15,049 nt of DNA from Shewanella sp. (GTDB lineage Bacteria; Pseudomonadota; Gammaproteobacteria; Enterobacterales; Shewanellaceae), in NCBI GenBank assembly GCA_004195335.1, contig SDWK01000937.1:1-15049 (forward strand), read 5' to 3'. A program made the translations under genes and the position numbers. Below the pieces are notes generated by a model. The model was not told the origin of the DNA. It did no database searches and saw only the letters and a list, made by a program, of their open reading frames with translations. Positions 7,879-15,049 of this stretch are shown here, one piece after another; within the stretch, counting starts at the first letter, position 1; every line of letters begins with the position of its first letter.

Positions 7879-7990
7879 CTTGACTACTTGACTACTTGAC
7901 TGTTTGACTGCTTGACTGCTTGACTGCTTGACTGCTTGACTGCTTGACTGCTTGACTGCTTGACTGCTTGACTGCTTGACTGCTTGACAG
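7879..7990. repeat. 14-copy tandem repeat of an 8-bp unit, CTTGACTG
   Basis: Fourteen consecutive octamers fill 112 bases without interruption. Ten are exactly CTTGACTG (7895-7902 and nine in a row at 7911-7982). The two left-end copies are CTTGACTA, the copy at 7903-7910 is TTTGACTG and the last (7983-7990) is CTTGACAG, so variation is concentrated at the edges. The array starts 20 bases past the stop codon of the GGDEF-EAL gene. On the plus strand TGA recurs so every frame is closed within 24 bases; the minus strand is open within the array but no credible start or gene continues it. The long identical core suggests recent slippage expansion. A function is not established; each unit contains TTGACT, close to a -35 box, but no paired -10 pattern repeats with it. 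Confidence 0.97.
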
Positions 7991-8157
7991 TCTATAAGCA
8001 GCTTACCTCGCCACTCAACGTTATTTTACTCTATCTTCAATATTAGCCTTATCTTTGTTTCTTGCGCCTTAAATCGTTTCTCAGTGAACCTTCTTTCTTA
8101 TCTCTGTTCTGGGATCTATCCAGTTTTGTGCCTTTCGTTTCCTTTATTGCAGGCAAT
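7991..8157. other. Intergenic DNA between the octamer array and the rpsO terminator
   Basis: About 170 bases, pyrimidine-rich on the plus strand (many TTTC, CTT and TCT runs). I see no gene, clear promoter or strong hairpin. A plus-strand terminator for the GGDEF-EAL gene is not evident here; the rpsO terminator hairpin (8161-8182) could serve weakly from that side. Confidence 0.5.
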
Positions 8158-8182
8158 AAAAAAGGAGGCCTAGGCCTCCTTT
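8158..8182 (-). terminator. Intrinsic terminator of rpsO
   Basis: A perfect 10-bp stem (8161-8170 with 8173-8182, AAAGGAGGCC/GGCCTCCTTT) encloses only TA and is followed on the minus strand by a six-base T run (A8158-A8163). It starts 19 bases past the rpsO stop. The strength of the stem indicates that most transcription of the rpsO end stops here. Confidence 0.9.
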
Positions 8183-8200
8183 GTCTAAATCGAGTCGATA

Positions 8201-8470
8201 TTAACGACGTAGACCTAGCTTCTTGATTAGTTCCTGGTAACGAACATTTTCAGTACGCTTTAGGTATGCAAGAAGTTTACGACGTGTGTTTACCATACGT
8301 AAAAGACCACGACGTGAGTGATGATCATGCTTGTGCTCTTTAAAGTGACCTTGCAGATGGTTAATCTGTGCAGTTAAAAGAGCTACCTGAACTTCAGTAG
8401 AACCAGTATCGTTTTCACAACGACCAAATTCAGCCAGGATTGTTGCAGTTTGTTCAGCATTTAGTGACAT
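8201..8470 (-). CDS. rpsO: 30S ribosomal protein S15
   Basis: Small-subunit protein that binds 16S rRNA early in assembly and contributes to an intersubunit bridge. The 89-residue length is exactly that of the family, and the blocks [20 protein letters not shown] and [12 protein letters not shown] are the conserved rRNA-binding helices. The ATG at 8468-8470 is preceded by GGAGAG (8476-8481). The gene has its own promoter (8538-8566) and terminator (8158-8182), so it can be expressed independently of truB. Its leader carries a likely autoregulatory pseudoknot that involves codons 2-4. Confidence 0.98.
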   Translation of the reverse strand: MSLNAEQTATILAEFGRCENDTGSTEVQVALLTAQINHLQGHFKEHKHDHHSRRGLLRMVNTRRKLLAYLKRTENVRYQELIKKLGLRR

Positions 8471-8527
8471 TTTGTCTCTCCAAATAATACATTAATAAGC
8501 TTTAGCCAATCACTAACTCAGCTAAAG
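8461..8527 (-). promoter_or_regulatory. Likely S15-binding pseudoknot in the rpsO leader
   Basis: On the minus-strand RNA, CUUUAGC (8521-8527) pairs with GCUAAAG (8500-8506), making a 7-bp hairpin with a 14-base loop. Within that loop UUAGUGA (8510-8516) is exactly complementary to UCACUAA (8461-8467), which is codons 2-4 just after the AUG. Together these form a pseudoknot that holds the start codon. In E. coli, as I recall, S15 represses its own translation through a pseudoknot built the same way, with loop UUAGAGA pairing to UCUCUAA in codons 2-4. Here both partners carry matched changes, which supports conservation of the pairing. The pairing is seen in the sequence; the regulation is inferred by homology. 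Confidence 0.7.
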
Positions 8528-8537
8528 TGAGCGCGGT

Positions 8538-8566
8538 ATTTTACCTATTTTAGATAAGATACGCAA
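8538..8566 (-). promoter_or_regulatory. Probable rpsO promoter
   Basis: Minus strand -35 TTGCGT (8561-8566) and -10 TAAAAT (8538-8543) are separated by exactly 17 bases. A start near 8531 would place the pseudoknot hairpin at the very beginning of the transcript. The promoter lies in the 151-base gap between truB and rpsO. Confidence 0.6.
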
Positions 8567-8621
8567 TAACTATCCGTAGCCTAAGCTTAATAAAGCCCGA
8601 TGCAGATAGGATCCGTTGCGA

Positions 8622-9587
8622 TTAGTCAAACTCTGGAGATGGTTCTCGCACCACAATCAAGCGTTTAGGTGCTAATAAGCCATCATCGTTCATAGAACCA
8701 ATACCAACAAATTTATGTTCATCACCAATAGTGATCCGAACTAATTCGCCATCATCAAGCCCCACGGTGACAGGGGCCTGAACAGGGTTTCCGTTCATTA
8801 AATACGGCGCCACGTTGTCAGATAAGTTAATTTCTTTAAACTTGTTGACTGCGGTGTCCATAGGCAATAACAAGGGATCAAGGACTGTTTTAGGCTCAAG
8901 CCCTTCAGCCTCAGCTTTAGCCGCCATCTCGTTAAGCTGTTCAAGGCTGACCATACGCTCGTAAGGATAATCAGCAACCTGCGTTCTGCGCAACATGATC
9001 ACATGAGCGCCACACCCTAACATCTCACCAAGATCATCGGTGATAGTGCGAATATAAGTCCCTTTAGAGCTGTGAATATCTAAGGTCAGCTCATCACCTT
9101 CCAGGCTGATAAAGTTAAGCTCAAATACATTGATCGGACGTGCAACTCTAGGAACTTCTATGCCTTCACGGGCATATTTATACAGAGGTTGACCTTGATA
9201 TTTAAGCGCCGAGTACATCGAAGGGACTTGCATGGTTTCACCACGAAAGTAATCCAATGACTCCATCAACAATTCTTGAGTGAAATTGACCGGACGAGTT
9301 TGCACCACCTCACCATCGGAATCACTGGTATCAGTTCTTTCACCCAGTTTAGCCGTCACAGTATAACGCTTATCTGCGTCTAACAGATGTTGCGAAAACT
9401 TAGTAGCTTCGCCTAAACAGATAGGTAACATGCCCGTTGCTAATGGGTCTAGCGCACCGGTATGTCCGGCCTTCGCCGCATTAAAGATACGCTTGACTCT
9501 CTGTAAAGCAAAGTTCGAACTCATGCCAGTATCTTTATCCAGGAGTATTATCCCATCGATAAAGCGGCCACGAGGACGACGAGCCAT
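8622..9587 (-). CDS. truB: tRNA pseudouridine(55) synthase TruB
   Basis: Cytosolic enzyme that makes pseudouridine 55 in the T loop of tRNAs and also acts as a tRNA chaperone. The catalytic aspartate is D47 in the motif [11 protein letters not shown] (44-54). [14 protein letters not shown] is the conserved KGTYIR motif of the active-site cleft, and the C-terminal part (about 250-310) fits a PUA RNA-binding domain. At 321 residues it is near the usual length (314 in E. coli). Its ATG overlaps the rbfA stop by one base (TAATG at 9585-9589), so translation is probably coupled. Confidence 0.96.
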   Translation of the reverse strand: MARRPRGRFIDGIILLDKDTGMSSNFALQRVKRIFNAAKAGHTGALDPLATGMLPICLGEATKFSQHLLDADKRYTVTAKLGERTDTSDSDGEVVQTRPVNFTQELLMESLDYFRGETMQVPSMYSALKYQGQPLYKYAREGIEVPRVARPINVFELNFISLEGDELTLDIHSSKGTYIRTITDDLGEMLGCGAHVIMLRRTQVADYPYERMVSLEQLNEMAAKAEAEGLEPKTVLDPLLLPMDTAVNKFKEINLSDNVAPYLMNGNPVQAPVTVGLDDGELVRITIGDEHKFVGIGSMNDDGLLAPKRLIVVREPSPEFD

Positions 9588-10012
9588 TACTCTTCACCTT
9601 CCGGCTTGTCTGTTGAGTCCGTTACATCGGCACTGCCGTGCTTCTCCTGCTTAGCTTCATCATCATGAATGATCCGAGTCACTAAGTTAGACATGCGCAT
9701 ACCTTCGACAAGCGAAGCATCATACACAAATCTAAGTTCAGGCATCACACGTAATTTCATGCGTCCGGCAACTAATGAACGTATATATCCAGAAGCCGTC
9801 GTTAAGGCTTCTAATTTTTCCTCAACGACCTTTTTATCTTCTTCAAAGAAGGTTACAAAGACTTTGGCGTAACTTAAATCACGTGATACTTCAACGTCAT
9901 TCACCGTTACCATGCCAATACGAGGATCTTTTATGTCACGCTGTAACACTTGAGCCAACTCTTGTTGTAACTGCTGTGCAATACGACGTGTTCGACTAAA
10001 TTCTCTTGCCAT
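9587..10012 (-). CDS. rbfA: Ribosome-binding factor A
   Basis: Small KH-like protein that binds immature 30S subunits near helix 1 of 16S rRNA and is needed for their maturation, notably at low temperature in E. coli. The 141-residue product starts [24 protein letters not shown] and contains the typical [28 protein letters not shown] core; the C-terminal 20 residues are an acidic polar tail. The ATG at 10010-10012 has no strong Shine-Dalgarno (nearest is a poor TGG-type match), which is weak for this operon. An intrinsic terminator stands between infB and this gene. truB follows with a one-base overlap. Confidence 0.96.
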   Translation of the reverse strand: MAREFSRTRRIAQQLQQELAQVLQRDIKDPRIGMVTVNDVEVSRDLSYAKVFVTFFEEDKKVVEEKLEALTTASGYIRSLVAGRMKLRVMPELRFVYDASLVEGMRMSNLVTRIIHDDEAKQEKHGSADVTDSTDKPEGEE

Positions 10013-10067
10013 AATAATTTGCCATTCAGTTGTAAATAAATAGCTTTCCCATGAAAGATATCTAAAT

Positions 10068-10090
10068 AAAAAGGGCGGCTAACGCCGCCC
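10068..10090 (-). terminator. Intrinsic terminator between infB and rbfA
   Basis: A perfect GC-only 7-bp stem (10073-10079 with 10084-10090, GGGCGGC/GCCGCCC) with loop TAAC is followed on the minus strand by a T run complementary to A10068-A10072. It begins 10 bases past the infB stop. It should reduce or block transcription from infB into rbfA-truB unless antitermination or a separate promoter acts. Confidence 0.85.
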
Positions 10091-10100
10091 TCTTAACGCT

Positions 10101-12767
10101 TTACGCTTCTAAGGAGCGTGCTATTTCAATGGTTTCGAAGACTTCTATCTGATCGCCAACTCTGACATCATTATAGTTCTTCACACCGATACCACATTCC
10201 ATTCCGTTACGAACATCGGCAACGTCATCTTTAAATCGACGAAGTGACTCTAGCTCACCTTCGTAGATAACAATGTTTTCACGTAGAACACGGATTGGCG
10301 CGCTGCGTTTAATCGTACCTTCAGTCACCATACAACCAGCGATAGCGCCAATCTTAGGAGACTTAAACACATCACGAACTTCAGCAAGACCAAGAATCAC
10401 TTGCTTAAACTCAGGTGCAAGCAGACCACTCATCGCATCTCTAACTTCATCGATCAATTGGTAGATGATGCTGTAGTAACGTAGGTCAACACTTTCGCTG
10501 TCGATAACTTTACGCGCCTGTGCATCAGCACGAATGTTAAAGCCGACCATGATAGCATTTGAAGCTGCAGCGAGTGTTGCATCAGTTTCAGTTAATCCAC
10601 CAACACCACGGGCGATGATATTAACTTTAACTTCATCAGTTGATAGACCGTTGAGTGAATCACTGATAGCTTCCAGAGAACCCTGTACATCGGCCTTAAG
10701 CACGATATTGAGTTCCTGTACTTCGCCTTCAGTCATGTTAGCAAACATGTTTTCGAGCTTAGATTTCTGCTGACGAGCCAGTTTAATGTCGCGGAACTTA
10801 CCTTGACGGTAAAGTGCAACTTCACGTGCTTTACGCTCATCACGTACAACAGTCGCTTCATCACCAGCCGAAGGTACGCCTGAAAGACCTAAGATCTCAA
10901 CAGGAATAGATGGACCGGCTTCTGTAATGGCAACTCCATTCTCATCTCGCATGGCACGAACTTTGCCGTACTCAAGACCACAAAGAACGATATCGCCTTG
11001 CTTAAGTGTACCTTCCTGAACCAAAACAGTTGCAACTGGACCACGGCCCTTATCCAACTTAGATTCAACGACAACACCGGCGGCCATGCCTTCCTTGATC
11101 GCTTTAAGCTCAAGAACTTCAGCTTCCAGAAGAATACCTTCCAGTAACTCATCGATACCTTCACCGCTTTTAGCTGAAACGTGAACAAACATGTTGTTTC
11201 CGCCCCAATCTTCAGACATCACACCGTGCTGTGAAAGCTCACTCTTCACACGCTCAGGGTCAGCTTCAGGCTTATCCATCTTGTTAACGGCAACGATTAA
11301 AGGTACACCACCCGCTTTCGCGTGCTGGATAGCTTCGATAGTCTGTGGCATAACGCCATCATCAGCAGCAACAACCAAGATAACAATATCGGTTGCGCTG
11401 GCACCACGTGCACGCATAGCCGTAAACGCTGCGTGACCTGGAGTATCAAGGAAGGTGATCATGCCATTGTCGGTTTCAACGTGGTATGCACCAATGTGCT
11501 GAGTAATACCACCCGCCTCACCTGATGCAACTTTCGCACGACGAATATAATCGAGTAGAGAAGTCTTACCATGATCGACGTGACCCATGATAGTCACAAC
11601 TGGCGCGCGAGGTTCAGAGAGTACATCACCATTACGATCAGCAAGCACTTGATGTTCAAGTTCGTTTTCACGAGTAAGAACAACTTTATGGCCCATCTCT
11701 TCGGCAACCATTTGAGCAGTTTCCTGATCAAGCACTTGGTTGATAGTAACCATAGAGCCCATCTTCATCATCTTCTTGATGATTTCGGTAGCCTTGATTG
11801 ACATTTTAGATGCCAATTCAGAAACTGATACAGTCTCACCAATGCTCACGTCAGTCTTAACGACTTCGACAGGTCTAGTGAATGCGTGATCCATTGATTC
11901 AGGCGCGACACTGCGGTTATTGCGAGTGTTGCGACCGCCACTTCGATTATCACGACGAGAATCTTTACCACCACGACGCTTGCTTTTACCTGTATTAGCA
12001 GGTGCAGGTGTTGGTGCTGGCGCCTTACGAGGACGACGATCGCGCTTTTCAGCGTTAGCATCGGCAGTATCTTCTGCAGCACGAGCTTCTGTTGAAGTCG
12101 TGATATGGTGATCGACACTTTTCTCTGACTCTTTACGTTGCTTCTCTTCTTCAGCCCAACGAGCCGAGTTTTCTTCAGCAAGTATACGAGCCGCTTCAGT
12201 TGCCGCTTTAACATCAACATCGGCTTTAGCTTTAGCAACATCGTCTTGCGCAGCTTGAAGTTTATCAGCTTCATCTTGAGCGGCTTTCTCTTCAGCTGTT
12301 GGTTCAACTTTAACTTTCGCAACAGTGTTAGCTTTCGCTTTTTCTTTCGCTTCGACGTCAGCTTTAGCCTTGGCTTCTGCTTTAGCTTTAGCATCGGCTT
12401 CAGCCTGAGCTTTAGCCGCAACTTCTGCAGCAGCAGAAGCTTCCGCCTCTACTTTAGCGGCAGCTTCTGCTGCTGGATCACGCTTAACGAAAGTACGTTT
12501 CTTACGAACTTCAACTTTTACGTCTTTTGAATCACTACCAGAACCTACGCTCAACGTAGATACTGACTTACGTTGCAGTGTCATCTTAGTTGGAGTCGAT
12601 TCGCCACCATGCTGCTTCTTCAAAAAGTCTAACAGCTGTTGTTTTTCTGACTCGGAAACCGTGTCAGCTTTAGATTTTTTAATACCGGCTTCGGAAAACT
12701 GCTCTACTAATCTGTCAGCACTTTTTCCTACTTCACTGGCCAGTTTTTCTACTGTTGTATCTGCCAT
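10101..12767 (-). CDS. infB: Translation initiation factor IF-2
   Basis: GTPase that brings initiator fMet-tRNA to the 30S subunit and promotes subunit joining; its substrate tRNA is encoded at the head of the same gene cluster. The 888-residue product is about the length of the E. coli full form (890). A short N-terminal helical domain (1-50) is followed by a highly charged Ala/Lys/Glu-rich segment (about 99-215) with AKA and AEA repeats, then a basic Arg/Gly-rich part (about 240-285), a conserved linker (about 310-365), and the GTPase: G1 GHVDHGKT 395-402, [10 protein letters not shown] 419-428, G3 DTPGH 441-445, G4 NKMD 495-498. Domains II to IV follow. The ATG has GAGGGG about nine bases upstream. 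E. coli also makes shorter forms from internal starts; I found no internal ATG or GTG here with an obvious ribosome binding site. It lies 26 bases after nusA. Confidence 0.97.
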   Translation of the reverse strand: MADTTVEKLASEVGKSADRLVEQFSEAGIKKSKADTVSESEKQQLLDFLKKQHGGESTPTKMTLQRKSVSTLSVGSGSDSKDVKVEVRKKRTFVKRDPAAEAAAKVEAEASAAAEVAAKAQAEADAKAKAEAKAKADVEAKEKAKANTVAKVKVEPTAEEKAAQDEADKLQAAQDDVAKAKADVDVKAATEAARILAEENSARWAEEEKQRKESEKSVDHHITTSTEARAAEDTADANAEKRDRRPRKAPAPTPAPANTGKSKRRGGKDSRRDNRSGGRNTRNNRSVAPESMDHAFTRPVEVVKTDVSIGETVSVSELASKMSIKATEIIKKMMKMGSMVTINQVLDQETAQMVAEEMGHKVVLTRENELEHQVLADRNGDVLSEPRAPVVTIMGHVDHGKTSLLDYIRRAKVASGEAGGITQHIGAYHVETDNGMITFLDTPGHAAFTAMRARGASATDIVILVVAADDGVMPQTIEAIQHAKAGGVPLIVAVNKMDKPEADPERVKSELSQHGVMSEDWGGNNMFVHVSAKSGEGIDELLEGILLEAEVLELKAIKEGMAAGVVVESKLDKGRGPVATVLVQEGTLKQGDIVLCGLEYGKVRAMRDENGVAITEAGPSIPVEILGLSGVPSAGDEATVVRDERKAREVALYRQGKFRDIKLARQQKSKLENMFANMTEGEVQELNIVLKADVQGSLEAISDSLNGLSTDEVKVNIIARGVGGLTETDATLAAASNAIMVGFNIRADAQARKVIDSESVDLRYYSIIYQLIDEVRDAMSGLLAPEFKQVILGLAEVRDVFKSPKIGAIAGCMVTEGTIKRSAPIRVLRENIVIYEGELESLRRFKDDVADVRNGMECGIGVKNYNDVRVGDQIEVFETIEIARSLEA

Positions 12768-12793
12768 CTATAAAATCCCCTCTGTTGAGCGAG

Positions 12794-14293
12794 TTATTCT
12801 TCGTCGCCAAACCAACAGATATTACGGGCTGCCATGATGAGCTCACCAGCCTTTTCTTCTGTTAATTCTTCAATGTCGATCAAGTCATCAATGCCTTGCT
12901 CGGCTAAATCTTCTAGTGTAATAACGCCTTTACTTGCGAATACATACGCTAGATGTCTCTCTAGACCTTCGAGTGCAAGTAGGTCTTCACTTGGCTCGGC
13001 ACCATCAAGCGCTTCTTCTGAAGCAAGTGCACGAGTAGAGATTGCAGCCTTAGCGCGATCTCTTAATGACTCAACGATATCTTCGTCAAATCCATCAATT
13101 TCCATAAGCTCAGATGTTGGTACATAAGCAACCTCTTCTAGCGAGGTGAAGCCTTCATCAGCAAGCACTTGTGCAAAATCTTCATCAACTTCTAATGCCG
13201 AAACAAACAAGTTAACGACTTTAGCACTTTCAGCTTGATGCTTAGCTTGCATATCAGCAACCGTCATCACGTTGAGTTCCCAACCAGATAGTTGAGCCGC
13301 TAAACGAACGTTCTGACCATTACGGCCAATTGCCTGAGCTAAGCTATCGGCTTCGACGGCGATATCCATAGAGTGGTTATCTTCATCGACGATGATAGAA
13401 GCAACGTCAGCTGGTGACATTGCATTGATCACATACTGGGCTGGGTTATCATCCCAAAGTACGATATCAACACGTTCGCCATTTAGCTCATTCGATACAG
13501 CCTGAACACGTGCACCACGCATACCGACACAAGCACCGATAGGATCGATACGCTTGTCGTTAGACTTAACAGCAATCTTGGCACGTGAACCTGGATCGCG
13601 AGCAGCACCCATGATTTCGATCATTTCATCGGCAATTTCAGGTACTTCGACACGGAAAAGCTCAATAAGCATATCAGGCTGAGTACGGGTTAAGAAAAGC
13701 TGAGCGCCACGGGCTTCAGGACGTACTGCAAAAAGCAGAGCACGAATACGGTCACCAGGACGGAAGCTCTCACGTGAAATCAGATCTTCTTTAAATAATA
13801 CTGCGTCTGCATTATTACCTAGATCAACTACCACACTTTCACGATTACTTTTCTTAACAACACCGGTGATTAACTCACCTTCTTTGTCTTTGAATTGGTC
13901 GACAATTTGAGCACGCTCGGCTTCACGTACTTTCTGTACGATCACTTGTTTCGCAGTTTGAGTCGTAATACGGTCGAATACCACTGATTGGATATCGTCT
14001 TCGATATACTCGCCAAGCTGGATTCCAGGCTCGTCAAATTGAGCCGCTTCTAGTGTGATTTCACTAAAAGGGTTCTCTAAAGGCTCGCCTTTGTCTTCAA
14101 CAACCATCCAACGACGGAAAGTCTCATAACCGCCGGTTTTACGATCGATTTCAACACGAACTTCGATATCGCCTTCATACTTTTTCTTAGTCGCTGTAGC
14201 TAAGGCAATTTCCAACGCTTCGAAAATCTTCTCGCGAGGAACACCTTTCTCATTTGAAACCGCTTCAGTGACTAGCAGAATCTCTTTATTCAT
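12794..14293 (-). CDS. nusA: Transcription termination/antitermination factor NusA
   Basis: RNA polymerase-associated factor that modulates pausing, intrinsic termination and antitermination. The 499-residue chain has the expected order: N-terminal polymerase-binding domain (1-130), S1 domain (about 135-200), KH1 with GMRG (257-260), KH2 with GRNG (324-327), and two acidic repeats (about 365-425 and 438-490) typical of gammaproteobacterial NusA. ATG 14291-14293 has GAGG seven bases upstream. It lies 28 bases from the end of rimP and 26 before infB, so rimP-nusA-infB read as one transcript. NusA is known in E. coli to influence expression of its own operon; the terminators between tRNA-fMet and rimP are natural targets for that. 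Confidence 0.97.
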   Translation of the reverse strand: MNKEILLVTEAVSNEKGVPREKIFEALEIALATATKKKYEGDIEVRVEIDRKTGGYETFRRWMVVEDKGEPLENPFSEITLEAAQFDEPGIQLGEYIEDDIQSVVFDRITTQTAKQVIVQKVREAERAQIVDQFKDKEGELITGVVKKSNRESVVVDLGNNADAVLFKEDLISRESFRPGDRIRALLFAVRPEARGAQLFLTRTQPDMLIELFRVEVPEIADEMIEIMGAARDPGSRAKIAVKSNDKRIDPIGACVGMRGARVQAVSNELNGERVDIVLWDDNPAQYVINAMSPADVASIIVDEDNHSMDIAVEADSLAQAIGRNGQNVRLAAQLSGWELNVMTVADMQAKHQAESAKVVNLFVSALEVDEDFAQVLADEGFTSLEEVAYVPTSELMEIDGFDEDIVESLRDRAKAAISTRALASEEALDGAEPSEDLLALEGLERHLAYVFASKGVITLEDLAEQGIDDLIDIEELTEEKAGELIMAARNICWFGDEE

Positions 14294-14321
14294 CCTCTTG
14301 CCTCGTTGATTATTGAATCCA

Positions 14322-14777
14322 TCAAAACTTAGCGATTAGGTTGCCTTTACGGATATTATCCAAAGCAATAATCAGTTCGTTACCATCTACAGTTAAGGTG
14401 AGCATCTGTCCCTCAACACCTGTGACGGTCCCCTTTAAATTACGACTACCCGCAACAGGCATAGTCAGTTGAATTTTTACAGCCTCACCGATGTAAGCCG
14501 CATATTGCGCAGCTTTAAATAGCGGTCGATCTACACCGGGAGAAGAAACTTCTAATGTGTATTCGGTTGAAATGGGATCCTCAACATCGAGCACAGCACT
14601 GACCTGACGGCTGGTTTCGGCACAATCTTCGATGAAGATGCCTTTCTCATTATCTATATATACTCGTAGGATTGAGTGTTTGCCTGCTTGAACATACTCT
14701 AATCCCCAAAGCGTGTGGCCGAGTGCTTCAACTGGAGATTTAAGCATCTCTTCCAGTCTATTTTCTATAGTTGCCAA
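14322..14777 (-). CDS. rimP: Ribosome maturation factor RimP (TTG start)
   Basis: Cytosolic 30S maturation factor. The 151-residue product aligns over its whole length with the RimP family: [43 protein letters not shown] and [13 protein letters not shown] are its conserved blocks. The start codon is TTG (14775-14777); the minus strand GGGGGG (14783-14788) lies five bases upstream and can act as ribosome binding site. No ATG fits: the upstream sequence is a terminator T tract, and residue 1 aligns with the family N-terminus. The rare start codon would lower its yield relative to nusA. Confidence 0.95.
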   Translation of the reverse strand: MATIENRLEEMLKSPVEALGHTLWGLEYVQAGKHSILRVYIDNEKGIFIEDCAETSRQVSAVLDVEDPISTEYTLEVSSPGVDRPLFKAAQYAAYIGEAVKIQLTMPVAGSRNLKGTVTGVEGQMLTLTVDGNELIIALDNIRKGNLIAKF

Positions 14778-14795
14778 GGTTACCCCCCGAAAAAC

Positions 14796-14816
14796 AAAAA
14801 AGGGCCAAATAGCCCC
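14796..14816 (-). terminator. Second intrinsic terminator in the tRNA-fMet/rimP leader
   Basis: A short GC stem (14802-14805 with 14812-14815, extendable by one G-U pair at 14801/14816) is followed on the minus strand by a six-base T run (A14796-A14801), then GTTTTT. The stem is weaker than the first terminator. It ends about 18 bases before the rimP start. Confidence 0.65.
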
Positions 14817-14860
14817 AGTATAACGCCGTAAAAAACAACGTTCTTTAAGTCCCAGATAAC

Positions 14861-14883
14861 AAAAAACCCCGTAATAACGAGGT
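14861..14883 (-). terminator. First intrinsic terminator, downstream of tRNA-fMet
   Basis: A 7-bp stem (14866-14872 with 14877-14883, one G-U pair on the minus-strand RNA), loop of four bases, then a six-base T run on the minus strand (A14861-A14866). It begins about 57 bases after the tRNA 3' end. It would release most tRNA transcripts while letting some polymerase pass into rimP-nusA-infB. Confidence 0.85.
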
Positions 14884-14940
14884 CGTTGAGTTTAGAACCT
14901 GTAAACAATAATAGACTAGTATAGTCTGCTATTGAGAAGC

Positions 14941-15017
<77 letters not shown>

Positions 15018-15029
15018 TCAACTGCTGCA

Positions 15030-15035
15030 AGTATA
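15030..15035 (-). promoter_or_regulatory. Probable -10 box of the tRNA-fMet/nusA operon promoter
   Basis: The minus strand reads TATACT 12 bases before the tRNA 5' end, suitable for a -10 box with a start near 15023. The matching -35 box would lie at about 15053-15058, just outside the window, so it cannot be assessed. Confidence 0.5.
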
Positions 15036-15049
15036 TTGAGAATTAACTC

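Noticed and set aside
7879..7990. CRISPR array
   Set aside because: Units are eight bases, directly abutting, with no spacers.
7879..7990. Coding repeat giving an octapeptide on the minus strand
   Set aside because: The minus strand is stop-free within the array, but there is no credible start, ribosome binding site or flanking coding sequence.
7879..7990. Array of fourteen promoters based on the TTGACT hexamers
   Set aside because: No -10-like element recurs at suitable spacing; the resemblance to a -35 box is a by-product of the unit sequence.
10037..10066. Promoter for rbfA between the infB terminator and the start codon
   Set aside because: The best pair (TTTAGA and TATTTA, 18 bases apart) matches the consensus too poorly and abuts the terminator T tract.
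11846..12421. Minus-strand frame of 191 codons, rich in Leu and Lys, inside infB
   Set aside because: It is a shifted-frame reading of the repetitive IF2 N-terminal segment, fully inside a certain gene.
12138..12530. Plus-strand frame of 130 codons, rich in Phe and Ser, opposite infB
   Set aside because: It is the antisense of the Ala/Lys-rich repeats in IF2; the composition is a mirror of that low-complexity coding segment.

Overview
The window looks like a chromosomal segment from a gammaproteobacterium, most likely a Shewanella or close relative. This rests on protein similarity recalled from memory (PNPase, S15, IF2, NlpI) and on gene order, not on a search. It is mostly core translation and RNA-metabolism genes. 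I do not see a mobile element, CRISPR array, defence locus or other clearly new system. The unusual parts are in the intergenic DNA and in one signalling gene placed inside a classic operon.

Layout, read along the minus strand from the right edge: initiator tRNA-fMet (14941-15017), two tandem intrinsic terminators (14861-14883 and 14796-14816), rimP (TTG start), nusA, infB, another intrinsic terminator (10068-10090), rbfA, truB (stop and start overlap by one base), an rpsO leader with its own promoter and a likely S15-binding pseudoknot, rpsO, and its terminator (8158-8182). This is the metY-rimP-nusA-infB-rbfA-truB-rpsO order known from Escherichia coli. In E. coli, pnp follows rpsO directly. 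Here a plus-strand gene for a membrane-bound GGDEF-EAL cyclic-di-GMP protein (5825-7858) lies between them, so pnp (minus) must use its own promoter. Downstream of the GGDEF-EAL gene is a 14-copy array of an 8-bp unit (7879-7990).

Left of pnp are its terminator (3466-3491), a 486-bp intergenic region with small inverted repeats, nlpI (outer-membrane lipoprotein, minus), prfC (release factor 3, minus, with a good sigma-70-type promoter), a degenerate 13-bp tandem repeat (166-241) and a terminator (91-121). The first 60 bases hold no recognisable gene.

Together the minus-strand genes cover translation initiation (tRNA-fMet, IF2), 30S maturation (RimP, RbfA, S15), tRNA modification (TruB), transcription elongation and antitermination (NusA), RNA decay (PNPase) and termination recycling (RF3). 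NlpI is an envelope lipoprotein. The plus-strand GGDEF-EAL protein is the only signalling gene.
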